From assembly GCA_031259035.1 (NCBI GenBank), contig JAIRLZ010000288.1, forward strand, positions 1-9,546: DNA of 9,546 nt, written 5' to 3'. Shown here piece by piece: positions 1 through 7,849 of this stretch. The notes under the pieces were generated by a model. It ran no database searches, was not told the origin of the DNA, and saw only the letters and a program-made list of their open reading frames with translations. Made by a program: the position numbers and the translations under genes. Position 1 is the stretch's first letter, and each line of letters starts with the position of its first letter. The DNA comes from Treponema sp. (GTDB lineage: Bacteria > Spirochaetota > Spirochaetia > Treponematales > Breznakiellaceae).

Positions 1-590
1 CGCTCATTTACGATTCGCTCAAGGGCAGAAAGGTCATCAACACCATCATTATCTTTACGATGTACTTCAGCGCGGGAACCATTCCCAACTATATTCTGAT
101 GAGGGATTTGGGCTTTATCAACAACCCGCTGGTACTTATTATACCGAATTGCCTCTCCGTATTTAACATGATCATCCTGAGGAGTTTCTTTTACGGGGTG
201 CCGGAAAGCCTGCGTGAATCCGCCGAGCTTGACGGAGCGAATCCTTTTACCGTGCTGACGCGCATATACCTGCCGCTGTCCATGCCGGTGATGGCGACGC
301 TCGCCCTGTTTTACGCCGTCGGCAGGTGGAACGGATTCTCAGACGCCCTGTTGTACCTCACCAAGCCGGATTTCCATCCGATTCAACTCAAGTTGTACAA
401 CATCATCAACAACCTTTCTTCAATAGAAATAGCGACGCAGGAAGGCGTTTCGGGCGGCGGCGTGCCGCAGGCGACGGACGGCATGAAAGCCGCCGCTGTT
501 ATGTTCGCTACGGCGCCGATTTTGCTGGTATACCCGTGGCTCCAGCGGTATTTCATTAAGGGCGTTACAATAGGCGCGGTGAAAGGATAG
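1..590 (+). CDS. Sugar ABC transporter permease, LplC-like (5' end cut off)
   Basis: Inner-membrane permease subunit of a binding-protein-dependent carbohydrate importer; it would pair with a second permease and a solute-binding protein outside the window. The frame is open from the first bases of the window, so the ATG at 60 is an internal methionine and not the start. The ATPase-docking EAA loop is clear at about 205-285: ESAELDGANP, then a spacer ending in IYLPL. The following FYAVGRWNGFSDALLYL and the preceding FTMYFSAGTIPNYIL are typical of LplC/YtcP-type permeases (family knowledge). Several hydrophobic segments follow, and the C-terminus (YFIKGVTIGAVKG) is typical of the family. The exact substrate cannot be told from sequence; oligosaccharides are usual. 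The stop at 588-590 is followed after 33 bases by the MFS gene on the same strand, so the two may be co-transcribed. Confidence 0.93.
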   Translation, partial: LIYDSLKGRKVINTIIIFTMYFSAGTIPNYILMRDLGFINNPLVLIIPNCLSVFNMIILRSFFYGVPESLRESAELDGANPFTVLTRIYLPLSMPVMATLALFYAVGRWNGFSDALLYLTKPDFHPIQLKLYNIINNLSSIEIATQEGVSGGGVPQATDGMKAAAVMFATAPILLVYPWLQRYFIKGVTIGAVKG

Positions 591-595
591 ATAAC

Positions 596-622
596 ATGCG
601 GCAAGCTGCGGCAAGCCGCTAA
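596..622 (+). other. Eight-codon upstream reading frame before the MFS gene
   Basis: ATG at 596 is preceded by AAAGGA (583-588) at a normal seven-base spacing. It encodes MRQAAASR and stops at TAA 620-622, one base before the GTG used for the MFS gene. The segment contains a doubled GCGGCAAGC and a small perfect hairpin (608-612 with 615-619). It could be a translated leader that delivers ribosomes to the GTG by reinitiation, or the true N-terminus cut off by a one-base frameshift. Chance cannot be excluded. Confidence 0.35.
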
Positions 623-623
623 G

Positions 624-1844
624 GTGGCGGACATCAAGACGCTTGAAAAAATATACCGCCCTGAAGCGAGAGCCGGGCGTTTTCTGCTCGTGTTGCTTTT
701 AAGCGGCGTTTCCTATGGGTTGTACCGGGGCGTTCAGGACAATTATTTAGCCGAATTGGCGCATATTTCCAATTTTGAGCGGGGAATCGTGGAGTTTTTT
801 CGGGAACTGCCCGGACTGCTGGTGGTTCTGATTCTGGCGGTTATGTATCGCTTTTCAGAACAGGCGGTGTTTAAGATCAGCGCCGCTGTCATGGCGCTGG
901 GGCTGGCGGGGCTTTGCGCGAGTGGCGCCGGCAAGGTTCCGGTGGTCTTTTTCATGGTGATCTACAGCTTGGGCGAGCATGTTATGATGCCCGCGCGCAG
1001 TTCCCTGTCCATGCGCTTTGCAAAAAGAGAAAGCGGCGGCGCGGCGCTGGGGCTTGCCGGCGCAATCGGACAGGCGGGCAACATTTCAGGCTACGTCATT
1101 GTGGCGGTTTTATTTGCGATCTTCGCCCGGCTTGGCTACAGCCGAAACGCTCTTTTTTCTTTCAAATTGGTGTTTTTTCTCGCCGTAGTCTTTGGGATTG
1201 CGGCGTTTGTCTTTGCTTTATACATGAAAGAGCCGTACGGCGAGCGGCATCATGTTCAGCGCCGGCGTTTCTATTTTGCGAAGAAATTCACCAAGTACTA
1301 TTTTCTGGAAGTGTTTTATGGCGCCCGAAAACAGATATTTCTTACCTTTGCGCCCTATGTCCTGATCTTGCAGTACGGCGCGGACGCTTCCCTCATTTCC
1401 CTGCTCATGGCCATCTGTTCGGGTTTCGGTGTTGTTTTCAGTCCGTTCATCGGCAAGCTCATCGACAAGGCGGGCTACAAAATCATCATGGTAACCGACA
1501 CCCTCATCCTCATGGCGGTGTGTTTTTTTTACGGTTTCGCCCACCGGCTTTTTCCGCCTCACATCGCTTTTATCGTGGTGTGCGTCAATTACGTACTCGA
1601 TTCCATCATTTCCCTGTCAAGCATGGCAAACGGCGTCTATGTGCAGGACATAGCCTCAAGTCAGGAGGAAATCACAGCGACCCTTTCAACCGGCATATCG
1701 GTGAACCACGTCATCAGCATTCTCATCGCGCTCTTAGGCGGCTGGATTTGGAAGGTTACGGGCATTGAGGCGCTGTTCTCCATATCCGCCTTCCTTGGAC
1801 TTATAAATACGCTCTACGCGGCGACGATTAAGAAAAAGTCCTGA
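624..1844 (+). CDS. Major facilitator superfamily (MFS) transporter
   Basis: A 406-residue integral membrane protein with about twelve hydrophobic segments, the usual MFS length. The loop motif GKLIDKAGYK at residues 277-286 matches the MFS motif A at the start of the C-terminal half. The matching loop of the N-terminal half (around MPARSSLSMRFAKRESGG) is degenerate. A charged central loop (EPYGERHHVQRRR, about residues 203-215) separates the two six-helix halves. The substrate is unknown; the sugar permease next door is weak context for sugar or metabolite transport or efflux. The GTG at 624 is the first usual start codon in this frame and has no good ribosome binding site. An AAAGGA at 583-588 instead precedes an ATG at 596 that opens a frame of only eight codons ending at 622 (see findings). 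The true start, or a frameshift near 600-623, is therefore uncertain. Confidence 0.85.
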   Translation: MADIKTLEKIYRPEARAGRFLLVLLLSGVSYGLYRGVQDNYLAELAHISNFERGIVEFFRELPGLLVVLILAVMYRFSEQAVFKISAAVMALGLAGLCASGAGKVPVVFFMVIYSLGEHVMMPARSSLSMRFAKRESGGAALGLAGAIGQAGNISGYVIVAVLFAIFARLGYSRNALFSFKLVFFLAVVFGIAAFVFALYMKEPYGERHHVQRRRFYFAKKFTKYYFLEVFYGARKQIFLTFAPYVLILQYGADASLISLLMAICSGFGVVFSPFIGKLIDKAGYKIIMVTDTLILMAVCFFYGFAHRLFPPHIAFIVVCVNYVLDSIISLSSMANGVYVQDIASSQEEITATLSTGISVNHVISILIALLGGWIWKVTGIEALFSISAFLGLINTLYAATIKKKS

Positions 1845-1865
1845 CAGGGCTTGACGAGCTGACGC

Positions 1866-1895
1866 TTGACAAGCGGCAAGGCTTCCCTATATGAT
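1866..1895 (+). promoter_or_regulatory. Sigma-70-type promoter of scpA
   Basis: A perfect -35 box TTGACA (1866-1871) is separated by 18 bases from TATGAT (1890-1895), a one-mismatch -10 box. Transcription would start about seven bases downstream, near 1902, and scpA's ATG is at 1905. The transcript would be leaderless or nearly so, consistent with the lack of any ribosome binding site before 1905. A second -35-like TTGACG lies at 1851-1856. The promoter shows that scpA need not depend on read-through from the MFS gene. Confidence 0.7.
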
Positions 1896-1904
1896 ACAAC
1901 CGGT

Positions 1905-2636
1905 ATGCAATATCCAACCACGACAAGCGCCGCCCGCACTGTTATATTAAAAGACTTTGAAGGGCCTCTTGATCTGCTTCTCTTCCTCATCAAGAAAAAC
2001 GAGGTGAATATCTACGACATACCGATTGCCGAAATCACCGAACAGTACCTTGCGTATCTGCGCGCTGGCGACGCGCTCGATCTTGACGACGCGAGCGAAT
2101 TTCATGCGCTTGCGTCAGACCTTTTGTACATAAAAAGCAGGATGTTGTTGCCCGTGGAGATCGGCATTGAGGATGACATGGAAGATCCGCGGCAGGGTTT
2201 GGTTGAGAAACTCATAGAATACCAGCAATTCAAGAAACTCTCAGAGCTTATGGAAGAAAGAGAACGCGAGGTTGAACTCATCGTTGAGCGCAGAAAACCG
2301 CAACGCGATCTCCCCTTTGCCGATGACGAGTTATGGCAAAAAGTCGACGTATGGGATCTGCTCCGAACGTTTTCCACGCTTATGAACAACATCACCTCCG
2401 AGCGCATCATAGACCTGTACGAAGAAGTGTCGGTGAATGAAAAAATCGCGCTTATGACCGAGATTCTAGAAAACCGGGGCGAATGCGCCTTCGCCGATCT
2501 TGTGGTACGCCGGCATTCGGCGGCGGACATTGTATGCGCGTTTCTGGCTATTCTGGAAGCGGTGAAAATCAGGATGATACTCATATTCCAGAACACCATG
2601 TACGGCGACATACGGATAAAACCCGCGCCGCGTTAA
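1905..2636 (+). CDS. scpA: Segregation and condensation protein A (ScpA kleisin)
   Basis: ScpA bridges the heads of the SMC dimer and, with ScpB, forms the bacterial condensin that compacts and segregates chromosomes. The N-terminal helical SMC-binding domain begins with the diagnostic EGPLDLLL (residues 19-26), continuing into LIKKNEVNIYDIPIAEITEQYL. A charged central segment (EEREREVELIVERRK) and the C-terminal winged-helix domain (VCAFLAILEAVKIRMILIFQ to YGDIRI) follow, so the protein is complete at 243 residues, a normal length. I chose ATG 1905. The frame is open to a TTG at 1866, but that TTG is the first part of the promoter's TTGACA box and would be upstream of the transcript. No scpB follows; the next gene is on the other strand, so the usual scpA-scpB pair is broken here. 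Confidence 0.95.
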   Translation: MQYPTTTSAARTVILKDFEGPLDLLLFLIKKNEVNIYDIPIAEITEQYLAYLRAGDALDLDDASEFHALASDLLYIKSRMLLPVEIGIEDDMEDPRQGLVEKLIEYQQFKKLSELMEEREREVELIVERRKPQRDLPFADDELWQKVDVWDLLRTFSTLMNNITSERIIDLYEEVSVNEKIALMTEILENRGECAFADLVVRRHSAADIVCAFLAILEAVKIRMILIFQNTMYGDIRIKPAPR

Positions 2637-2726
2637 GGCCGCGTTAAATGCGGCGCGCGCCCATCTCTCCATGAACTCAACGCCGGTTGAATGCGGGACG
2701 TTCAGAATTCGCCGCTCTATACGGCG
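2624..2726. terminator. Inverted repeats between convergent scpA and tag (possible bidirectional termination)
   Basis: The convergent intergenic stretch holds an eight-base GC stem overlapping the end of scpA (CGCGCCGC 2624-2631 with GCGGCGCG 2650-2657) and a five-base stem (CGCCG 2710-2714 with CGGCG 2722-2726). The phrase GCCGCGTTA occurs three times between about 2629 and 2746. Neither stem has a strong U-tract, so this is only a candidate for termination from either side. Confidence 0.25.
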
Positions 2727-2758
2727 CCCTATAAAGGCCGCGTTACACAAGACGCATT

Positions 2759-3331
2759 TTAAGCGTTCCCTTGATAATCTGGATGCCTGAAACAATCCAG
2801 TATATGATCGTTCACCATGCCTACCGCCTGCATAAAGGCGTACGTGTTTGTGGAACCTATAAAAGTAAAGCCCCGTCTTTTCAGTGATTTTGCAATCCTG
2901 TCCGACAGATCCGTGGCCGATGGAATCTCCCGCTCGGTCTTGTAATGATGAACAATGGGCTTGTGATCCACAAACGCCCACAGCCAATCCGAGAAATCTA
3001 TCCCTCTATCCGCCATTTTGCAGTACGCTTTGGCGTTTTCTATCGCCGAGCGAATCTTCGATTCATTCCTGACGATCCGCTCGTCCGCCATGAGGCGGTC
3101 CATGTCTTTTTCGGTGTATGCCGCGACTTTCTGCGGATCGAAGCGGTCAAAAGCGGCGCGATAACCATCACGGCGTTTCAAAATAGTGAACCATGAAAGG
3201 CCGGCTTGGGCGCAGTCAAGCATAATGGCTTCGAAGAGTTTCCTGCTGTCTTTAACGGGCGTTCCCCATTCATCATCATGGTAAGTTGTCAACTCGGAGT
3301 GTTTTTCGGCCCACGGGCATCTCTGTGTCAT
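2759..3331 (-). CDS. tag: DNA-3-methyladenine glycosylase I
   Basis: Base-excision repair enzyme that removes 3-methyladenine from alkylated DNA; a cytoplasmic monomer of the helix-hairpin-helix superfamily. The 190-residue protein matches the family throughout: CPWAEKHSELTTYHDDEWG at the N-terminus, AQAGLSWFTILKRR, KIRSAIENAKAY, and KRRGFTFIGSTNTYAFMQAVGMVNDH at the C-terminus. The four zinc ligands expected from E. coli Tag are present as Cys5, His18, His176 and Cys180. The base-recognition residue Glu38 of E. coli Tag aligns with Asp39 here, a conservative change. I chose the ATG at 3331-3329. The frame stays open to an ATG at 3400, but that extension crosses the promoter. There is no ribosome binding site before 3331; see the promoter entry. 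The gene converges on scpA and was probably divergent from yicC. Confidence 0.95.
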   Translation of the reverse strand: MTQRCPWAEKHSELTTYHDDEWGTPVKDSRKLFEAIMLDCAQAGLSWFTILKRRDGYRAAFDRFDPQKVAAYTEKDMDRLMADERIVRNESKIRSAIENAKAYCKMADRGIDFSDWLWAFVDHKPIVHHYKTEREIPSATDLSDRIAKSLKRRGFTFIGSTNTYAFMQAVGMVNDHILDCFRHPDYQGNA

Positions 3332-3337
3332 TAGTTG

Positions 3338-3366
3338 ATTATACCGGTTTGCCCGCCTGTTGTCAA
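3338..3366 (-). promoter_or_regulatory. Consensus sigma-70 promoter of tag
   Basis: Read on the minus strand: TTGACA (3366-3361), 17 bases, TATAAT (3343-3338), a perfect match in both boxes and spacing. The expected start, about seven bases past the -10 box, is 3331, exactly the A of the tag ATG. Only six bases separate the -10 box from the start codon, so the mRNA should be leaderless. This placement rules out the longer upstream start at 3400. Confidence 0.85.
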
Positions 3367-3373
3367 TACAGCG
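3367..3373 (+). repeat. Candidate target-site duplication, left copy (TACAGCG)
   Basis: TACAGCG occurs here, directly after tag's -35 box, and again at 4016-4022, eight bases before the yicC -35 box. The two copies flank the insertion-sequence remnant. Seven bases can match by chance, and six bases separate the right inverted repeat from the right copy, so this is tentative. Confidence 0.4.
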
Positions 3374-3374
3374 C

Positions 3375-3399
3375 ATGGTCTCATAAAAAATGTAACCCA
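3375..3399 (+). repeat. Degenerate second copy of the insertion-sequence left end
   Basis: ATGGTCTCA followed by an A-run and TGTAACCC aligns with the left inverted repeat at 3409-3433 (ATGCCTCA, A-run, TCTTACCC), 34 bases further right. The first nine bases GCATGGTCT (3373-3381) also pair with AGACCATGC at 3404-3412. This suggests a tandem or nested end left by an earlier insertion or rearrangement. Confidence 0.4.
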
Positions 3400-3408
3400 A
3401 AAAAGACC

Positions 3409-3433
3409 ATGCCTCACAATAAAAATCTTACCC
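3409..3433 (+). repeat. Left terminal inverted repeat of the IS remnant
   Basis: ATGCCTCACAATAA followed by AAATCTTACCC is an imperfect inverted copy of 3985-4009. Read inward, the first 18 positions differ at only two places; the remainder needs a one-base gap and one mismatch. The AT-rich body and GAGGCAT tip are shared by both ends. Confidence 0.65.
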
Positions 3434-3467
3434 ACATACACTCTTCCGGTGGAGGGAAAAACAGGCT

Positions 3468-3980
3468 TTGACCAGGGAGTACGCTTCCCGGTACCAGCAG
3501 GCGGACCGAAAAAAGAAAATCCGAGTTTATCAACCGCCCCCTCCTTTCCCGCCGCGATTTCCGCCGCGATTTCCGCCGCGATTTCCGCCGCGATTTCCGC
3601 CACATCGCCTTCACCAGAACTCGCCTTTTAAAAGAAAAACGACAACTGTTTCGTTGAACACAAAAATCTCGCCCGCGTCCGCGGCTATGCCGGCCGCTCC
3701 CGTTTCGATACCCCCGCGGAATTACAGGCCATCGACCGGGTCTATCAGTCCCGCCGCCAAACTCATTGACAAGACCCGGGTCCCCTGCCAAAGGCTCATG
3801 GCTTCCCCTGACCTCTCTGACGAGGCCAAGGCGGAACTGACCCGGCGCTATCAGCGTTACAACCCGGTCATCCTCCAACAGGAGGTTCACCGGGCGGTTG
3901 CCGCGCTCATGGAAAAGAACCGGCAGAAGACCCTCATGCGACGGCAGCCCCTCGCCACTGTCGCCCTTGAGAATCTCTAG
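3468..3980 (+). pseudogene. Remnant of integrase-core transposase (internal deletion, frameshifts)
   Basis: Fragments of one transposase are recognisable in three frames. An N-terminal piece TREYASRYQQADRKKK (3471-3518) resembles the first helices of integrase-type transposases. The middle, with the DNA-binding and first two catalytic aspartate regions, is missing, and a 12-bp tandem repeat lies at the junction. A segment with IAFTRTR (3604-3624, frame 1) is followed after a frameshift by KKNDNCFVEHKN (3632-3667, frame 2), which contains the likely third catalytic residue, Glu. This continues to DRVYQSRRQTH and a stop at 3767-3769. A further shift returns to the starting frame with AAKLIDKTRV, then QRLMASPDLSDEAKAEL and RYNPVILQQEVHRAVAALM, typical of the family C-terminus. 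The segment between KTRV and QRLMA is shorter than expected, another small deletion. The apparent 170-residue frame is thus a chance fusion, not a gene. Confidence 0.75.
3549..3601 (+). repeat. 12-bp tandem repeat (4.4 copies of CCGCCGCGATTT)
   Basis: Four perfect units, 3549-3560, 3561-3572, 3573-3584 and 3585-3596, followed by CCGCC. In the apparent frame it encodes repeated PPRF; in the others AAIS and RRDF. Because the unit is a multiple of three, copy-number change never shifts frame. It lies exactly where the transposase middle is missing. Confidence 0.95.
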
Positions 3981-3984
3981 CTAT

Positions 3985-4009
3985 GGTTAGAATTCTTATT
4001 TTGAGGCAT
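3985..4009 (+). repeat. Right terminal inverted repeat of the IS remnant
   Basis: GGTTAGAATTCTT followed by ATTTTGAGGCAT lies five bases after the transposase stop and is the inverted partner of 3409-3433. It ends 20 bases before the yicC -35 box, so the element stopped just short of that promoter. Confidence 0.65.
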
Positions 4010-4015
4010 TACGGG

Positions 4016-4022
4016 TACAGCG
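4016..4022 (+). repeat. Candidate target-site duplication, right copy (TACAGCG)
   Basis: Right-hand partner of the direct repeat at 3367-3373. Removing everything between the two copies leaves only 14 bases between the tag and yicC -35 boxes. Confidence 0.4.
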
Positions 4023-4029
4023 GCGGGTA

Positions 4030-4058
4030 TAGACAAATGATTATAAAAAAATTAATAT
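4030..4058 (+). promoter_or_regulatory. Sigma-70-type promoter of yicC
   Basis: TAGACA (4030-4035, one mismatch to TTGACA), 17 bases, TAATAT (4053-4058). The start seven bases past the -10 box falls on 4065, the A of yicC's ATG. The six-base gap between -10 and ATG is identical to that of tag, and no Shine-Dalgarno sequence is present, so a leaderless transcript is predicted. Confidence 0.6.
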
Positions 4059-4064
4059 ACACCT

Positions 4065-4985
4065 ATGAAAAGTATGACTGGTTACGCCTACAAATCACTT
4101 GAGTCCGCTCATGCGGGCGCTTCAGCGGAAAATGCGTTCTCTCTCTCGGTAGAAATAAAATCCTACAACAGTCGCTTTCTCGAAGTGTTCATCAATGTCC
4201 CGCCTTTTTTGTCGGGGCTTGAGCCGAGAATCCGTGAAATCGCAATGGAAACCATTCACCGCGGCAAGGTTGATATCACCATCAGACTGAAAAACAACGC
4301 TTCTTTGCCGGTCTCCATCAATAATGAAGTGGCGAAAGCCTATCTGCGGGCAATTGTGGCGCTTTCCGAAGATCTCCGCCTCTACGAAGAGCCGTCCCTG
4401 TCCCTGCTTTTAAGCATGGACGGCGTTATGGAAGCATGTCAAAGCCGCGACGATGATTTTTACTGGGAAAAACTCGAACCGATTTTCCGTTCCGCCATCA
4501 CGCTGCTTAACAACGAGCGGGCAAGGGAAGGAGAGAACGCCAAAACCAATATACTTTCCTTTATGGACGCTCTTGAACAATCGCTTGAGACGATTGAGCG
4601 TTTCGCTCAGGAAGAAGACGACGCCTTGAAAGAGCGGTTGCGCGCGCGTTTTACAACTCATTTTACGGAGATAACCGGAGGCTATCCGGCGGACGCCGCG
4701 ACCGCCGCCATAGAAAACCGGCTGTTCGTGGAAATTGCGGCGATGCTGGTCAAGCTCACCATTGCGGAAGAAATCTCCCGCCTTAAATCTCATTTTGCGG
4801 AATTTCGCGCGGAAACGAATCGGAACCCGCATCCAGGAAAAAAGCTCGACTTCCTGTGTCAGGAAATAAACCGCGAAATCAACACCATAGGCGCAAAAGC
4901 CTGCAAGCTTGAGGTGAGCCGGGAAGTTGTTTCCATGAAGGACGCGCTTGAAAACATCCGTGAGCAACTGCGGAACATAGAGTAG
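4065..4985 (+). CDS. yicC: YicC/YloC-family endoribonuclease
   Basis: Member of the YicC/YloC family, described as endoribonucleases involved in RNA turnover (family knowledge; activity not visible in the sequence). The protein has 306 residues, slightly longer than the E. coli protein. The N-terminus carries the family signature MKSMTGYAY and the following VEIKSYNSRFLEVFINVP with LEPRIRE. The C-terminal block is strongly conserved: GKKLDFLCQEINREINTIG, then KACKLEVSREVVSMKDALENI and REQLRNIE. The middle is helical and charged. ATG 4065 is the only sensible start. The ECF transporter gene begins 6 or 39 bases after the stop, depending on which start is used, so they are likely co-transcribed from the promoter at 4030-4058. 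Upstream lies an insertion-sequence remnant. Confidence 0.95.
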   Translation: MKSMTGYAYKSLESAHAGASAENAFSLSVEIKSYNSRFLEVFINVPPFLSGLEPRIREIAMETIHRGKVDITIRLKNNASLPVSINNEVAKAYLRAIVALSEDLRLYEEPSLSLLLSMDGVMEACQSRDDDFYWEKLEPIFRSAITLLNNERAREGENAKTNILSFMDALEQSLETIERFAQEEDDALKERLRARFTTHFTEITGGYPADAATAAIENRLFVEIAAMLVKLTIAEEISRLKSHFAEFRAETNRNPHPGKKLDFLCQEINREINTIGAKACKLEVSREVVSMKDALENIREQLRNIE

Positions 4986-5024
4986 GCGGCTTTGGCGGCG
5001 AAACCGGCGGCGGAAAGCCGCTCG

Positions 5025-7382
<2,358 letters not shown>

Positions 7383-7849
7383 CTCAAACCCTCTACCAAG
7401 CGTAACAGGCTGCCAGACGGTGGATGATGCTATGGAGCCGATGGTTTCCCTCTCCATGTCAATTTTCTTAAAAAAGCCCTTGCATATTTCTTCAAATGCC
7501 CAAAACGCGGATAGCAATGTCACCATTAACGCCCCCAGTACTTATGGGCATTGGGGTGACCGTGGTTTCAGTATATCCCATTTTAGCGGCAACGGGCCCA
7601 GTTATGCGCAATACGCCTTGACAAAAATATCAAAAAATATTAGGCTGTTCCAAAACTTCAGTTTTGGAACAGCTTCATACCCCTGGAGAAAATTGGATAA
7701 GCCACAAATGCTAAACCCATAAAGAATTAGCAATTTTCTCCAAAAGCCTGTTCCAAAACTAACCGAGTTTTGGAACAAGCTCATATAATAATCAAATCAA
7801 CGCTGATTCAGAATTATGAAACACATGAAAAATGCGCTGGGGGTTTATC
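7383..7849. other. Intergenic stretch without a confident gene
   Basis: Between the ECF gene and the lipoprotein gene. Short open frames occur on both strands, but none resembles a family I know, and none has both a start and a ribosome binding site. A minus-strand frame over about 7500-7615 (KMGYTETTVTPMPIS, GGVNGDIAIRVLG) looks protein-like but stops at once. A TTGACA at 7618-7623 has only a poor -10 candidate (TAGGCT, 7641-7646). The right part (7644-7780) is the paired palindrome listed separately. A TATAAT at 7784-7789 without a matching -35 box could contribute to transcription of the downstream gene. Confidence 0.5.
7644..7780. repeat. Paired palindrome element (two hairpins in inverted arrangement)
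   Basis: Left hairpin: GCTGTTCCAAAACT (7644-7657) and AGTTTTGGAACAGC (7660-7673), 14 perfect pairs and a two-base loop. Right hairpin: TGTTCCAAAACT (7749-7760) and AGTTTTGGAACA (7766-7777), 12 perfect pairs and a five-base loop. Between them GGAGAAAATTG (7684-7694) pairs with CAATTTTCTCC (7731-7741). The whole is an imperfect inverted repeat of about 60-base arms around a roughly 36-base centre, like a small non-autonomous element or a paired extragenic palindrome. GTTCCAAAACT-type repeats are recalled as common in Treponema genomes (memory, unchecked). Confidence 0.8.

Larger units (their letters stand above)
3374..4015 (+). mobile_element. Decayed insertion sequence with integrase-type transposase
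   Basis: About 640 bases between tag and yicC, bounded by imperfect terminal inverted repeats (3409-3433 and 3985-4009) and carrying an internally deleted, frameshifted DDE/integrase-core transposase. A second degenerate copy of the left-end sequence lies just outside, at 3375-3399. A seven-base direct repeat TACAGCG flanks the whole (3367-3373 and 4016-4022) and may be the target duplication. It cannot transpose by itself. The IS family is not assigned; the protein resembles the integrase-catalytic transposases whose glutamate lies in a KNDNCFVEQKN-like motif (family knowledge from memory). Confidence 0.75.

Noticed and set aside
60..62. ATG 60 as start of the sugar permease
   Set aside because: The frame is open to the window edge and the upstream residues (LIYDSLKGRKVINTIIIF) match the family, so the gene begins outside.
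3332..3400. Longer N-terminus for Tag starting at 3400
   Set aside because: The extension runs through the perfect -35 and -10 boxes and reaches the insertion-sequence boundary, and family members begin near the CPW motif.
3468..3980. A 170-residue proline/arginine-repeat protein in one uninterrupted frame
   Set aside because: Transposase similarity moves between three frames across the same DNA, and the repeat tract sits at a deletion; the open frame is accidental.
7384..7440. Possible tRNA-like segment (GGTTTGAGTC on the minus strand)
   Set aside because: No acceptor stem or anticodon arm could be formed around it.
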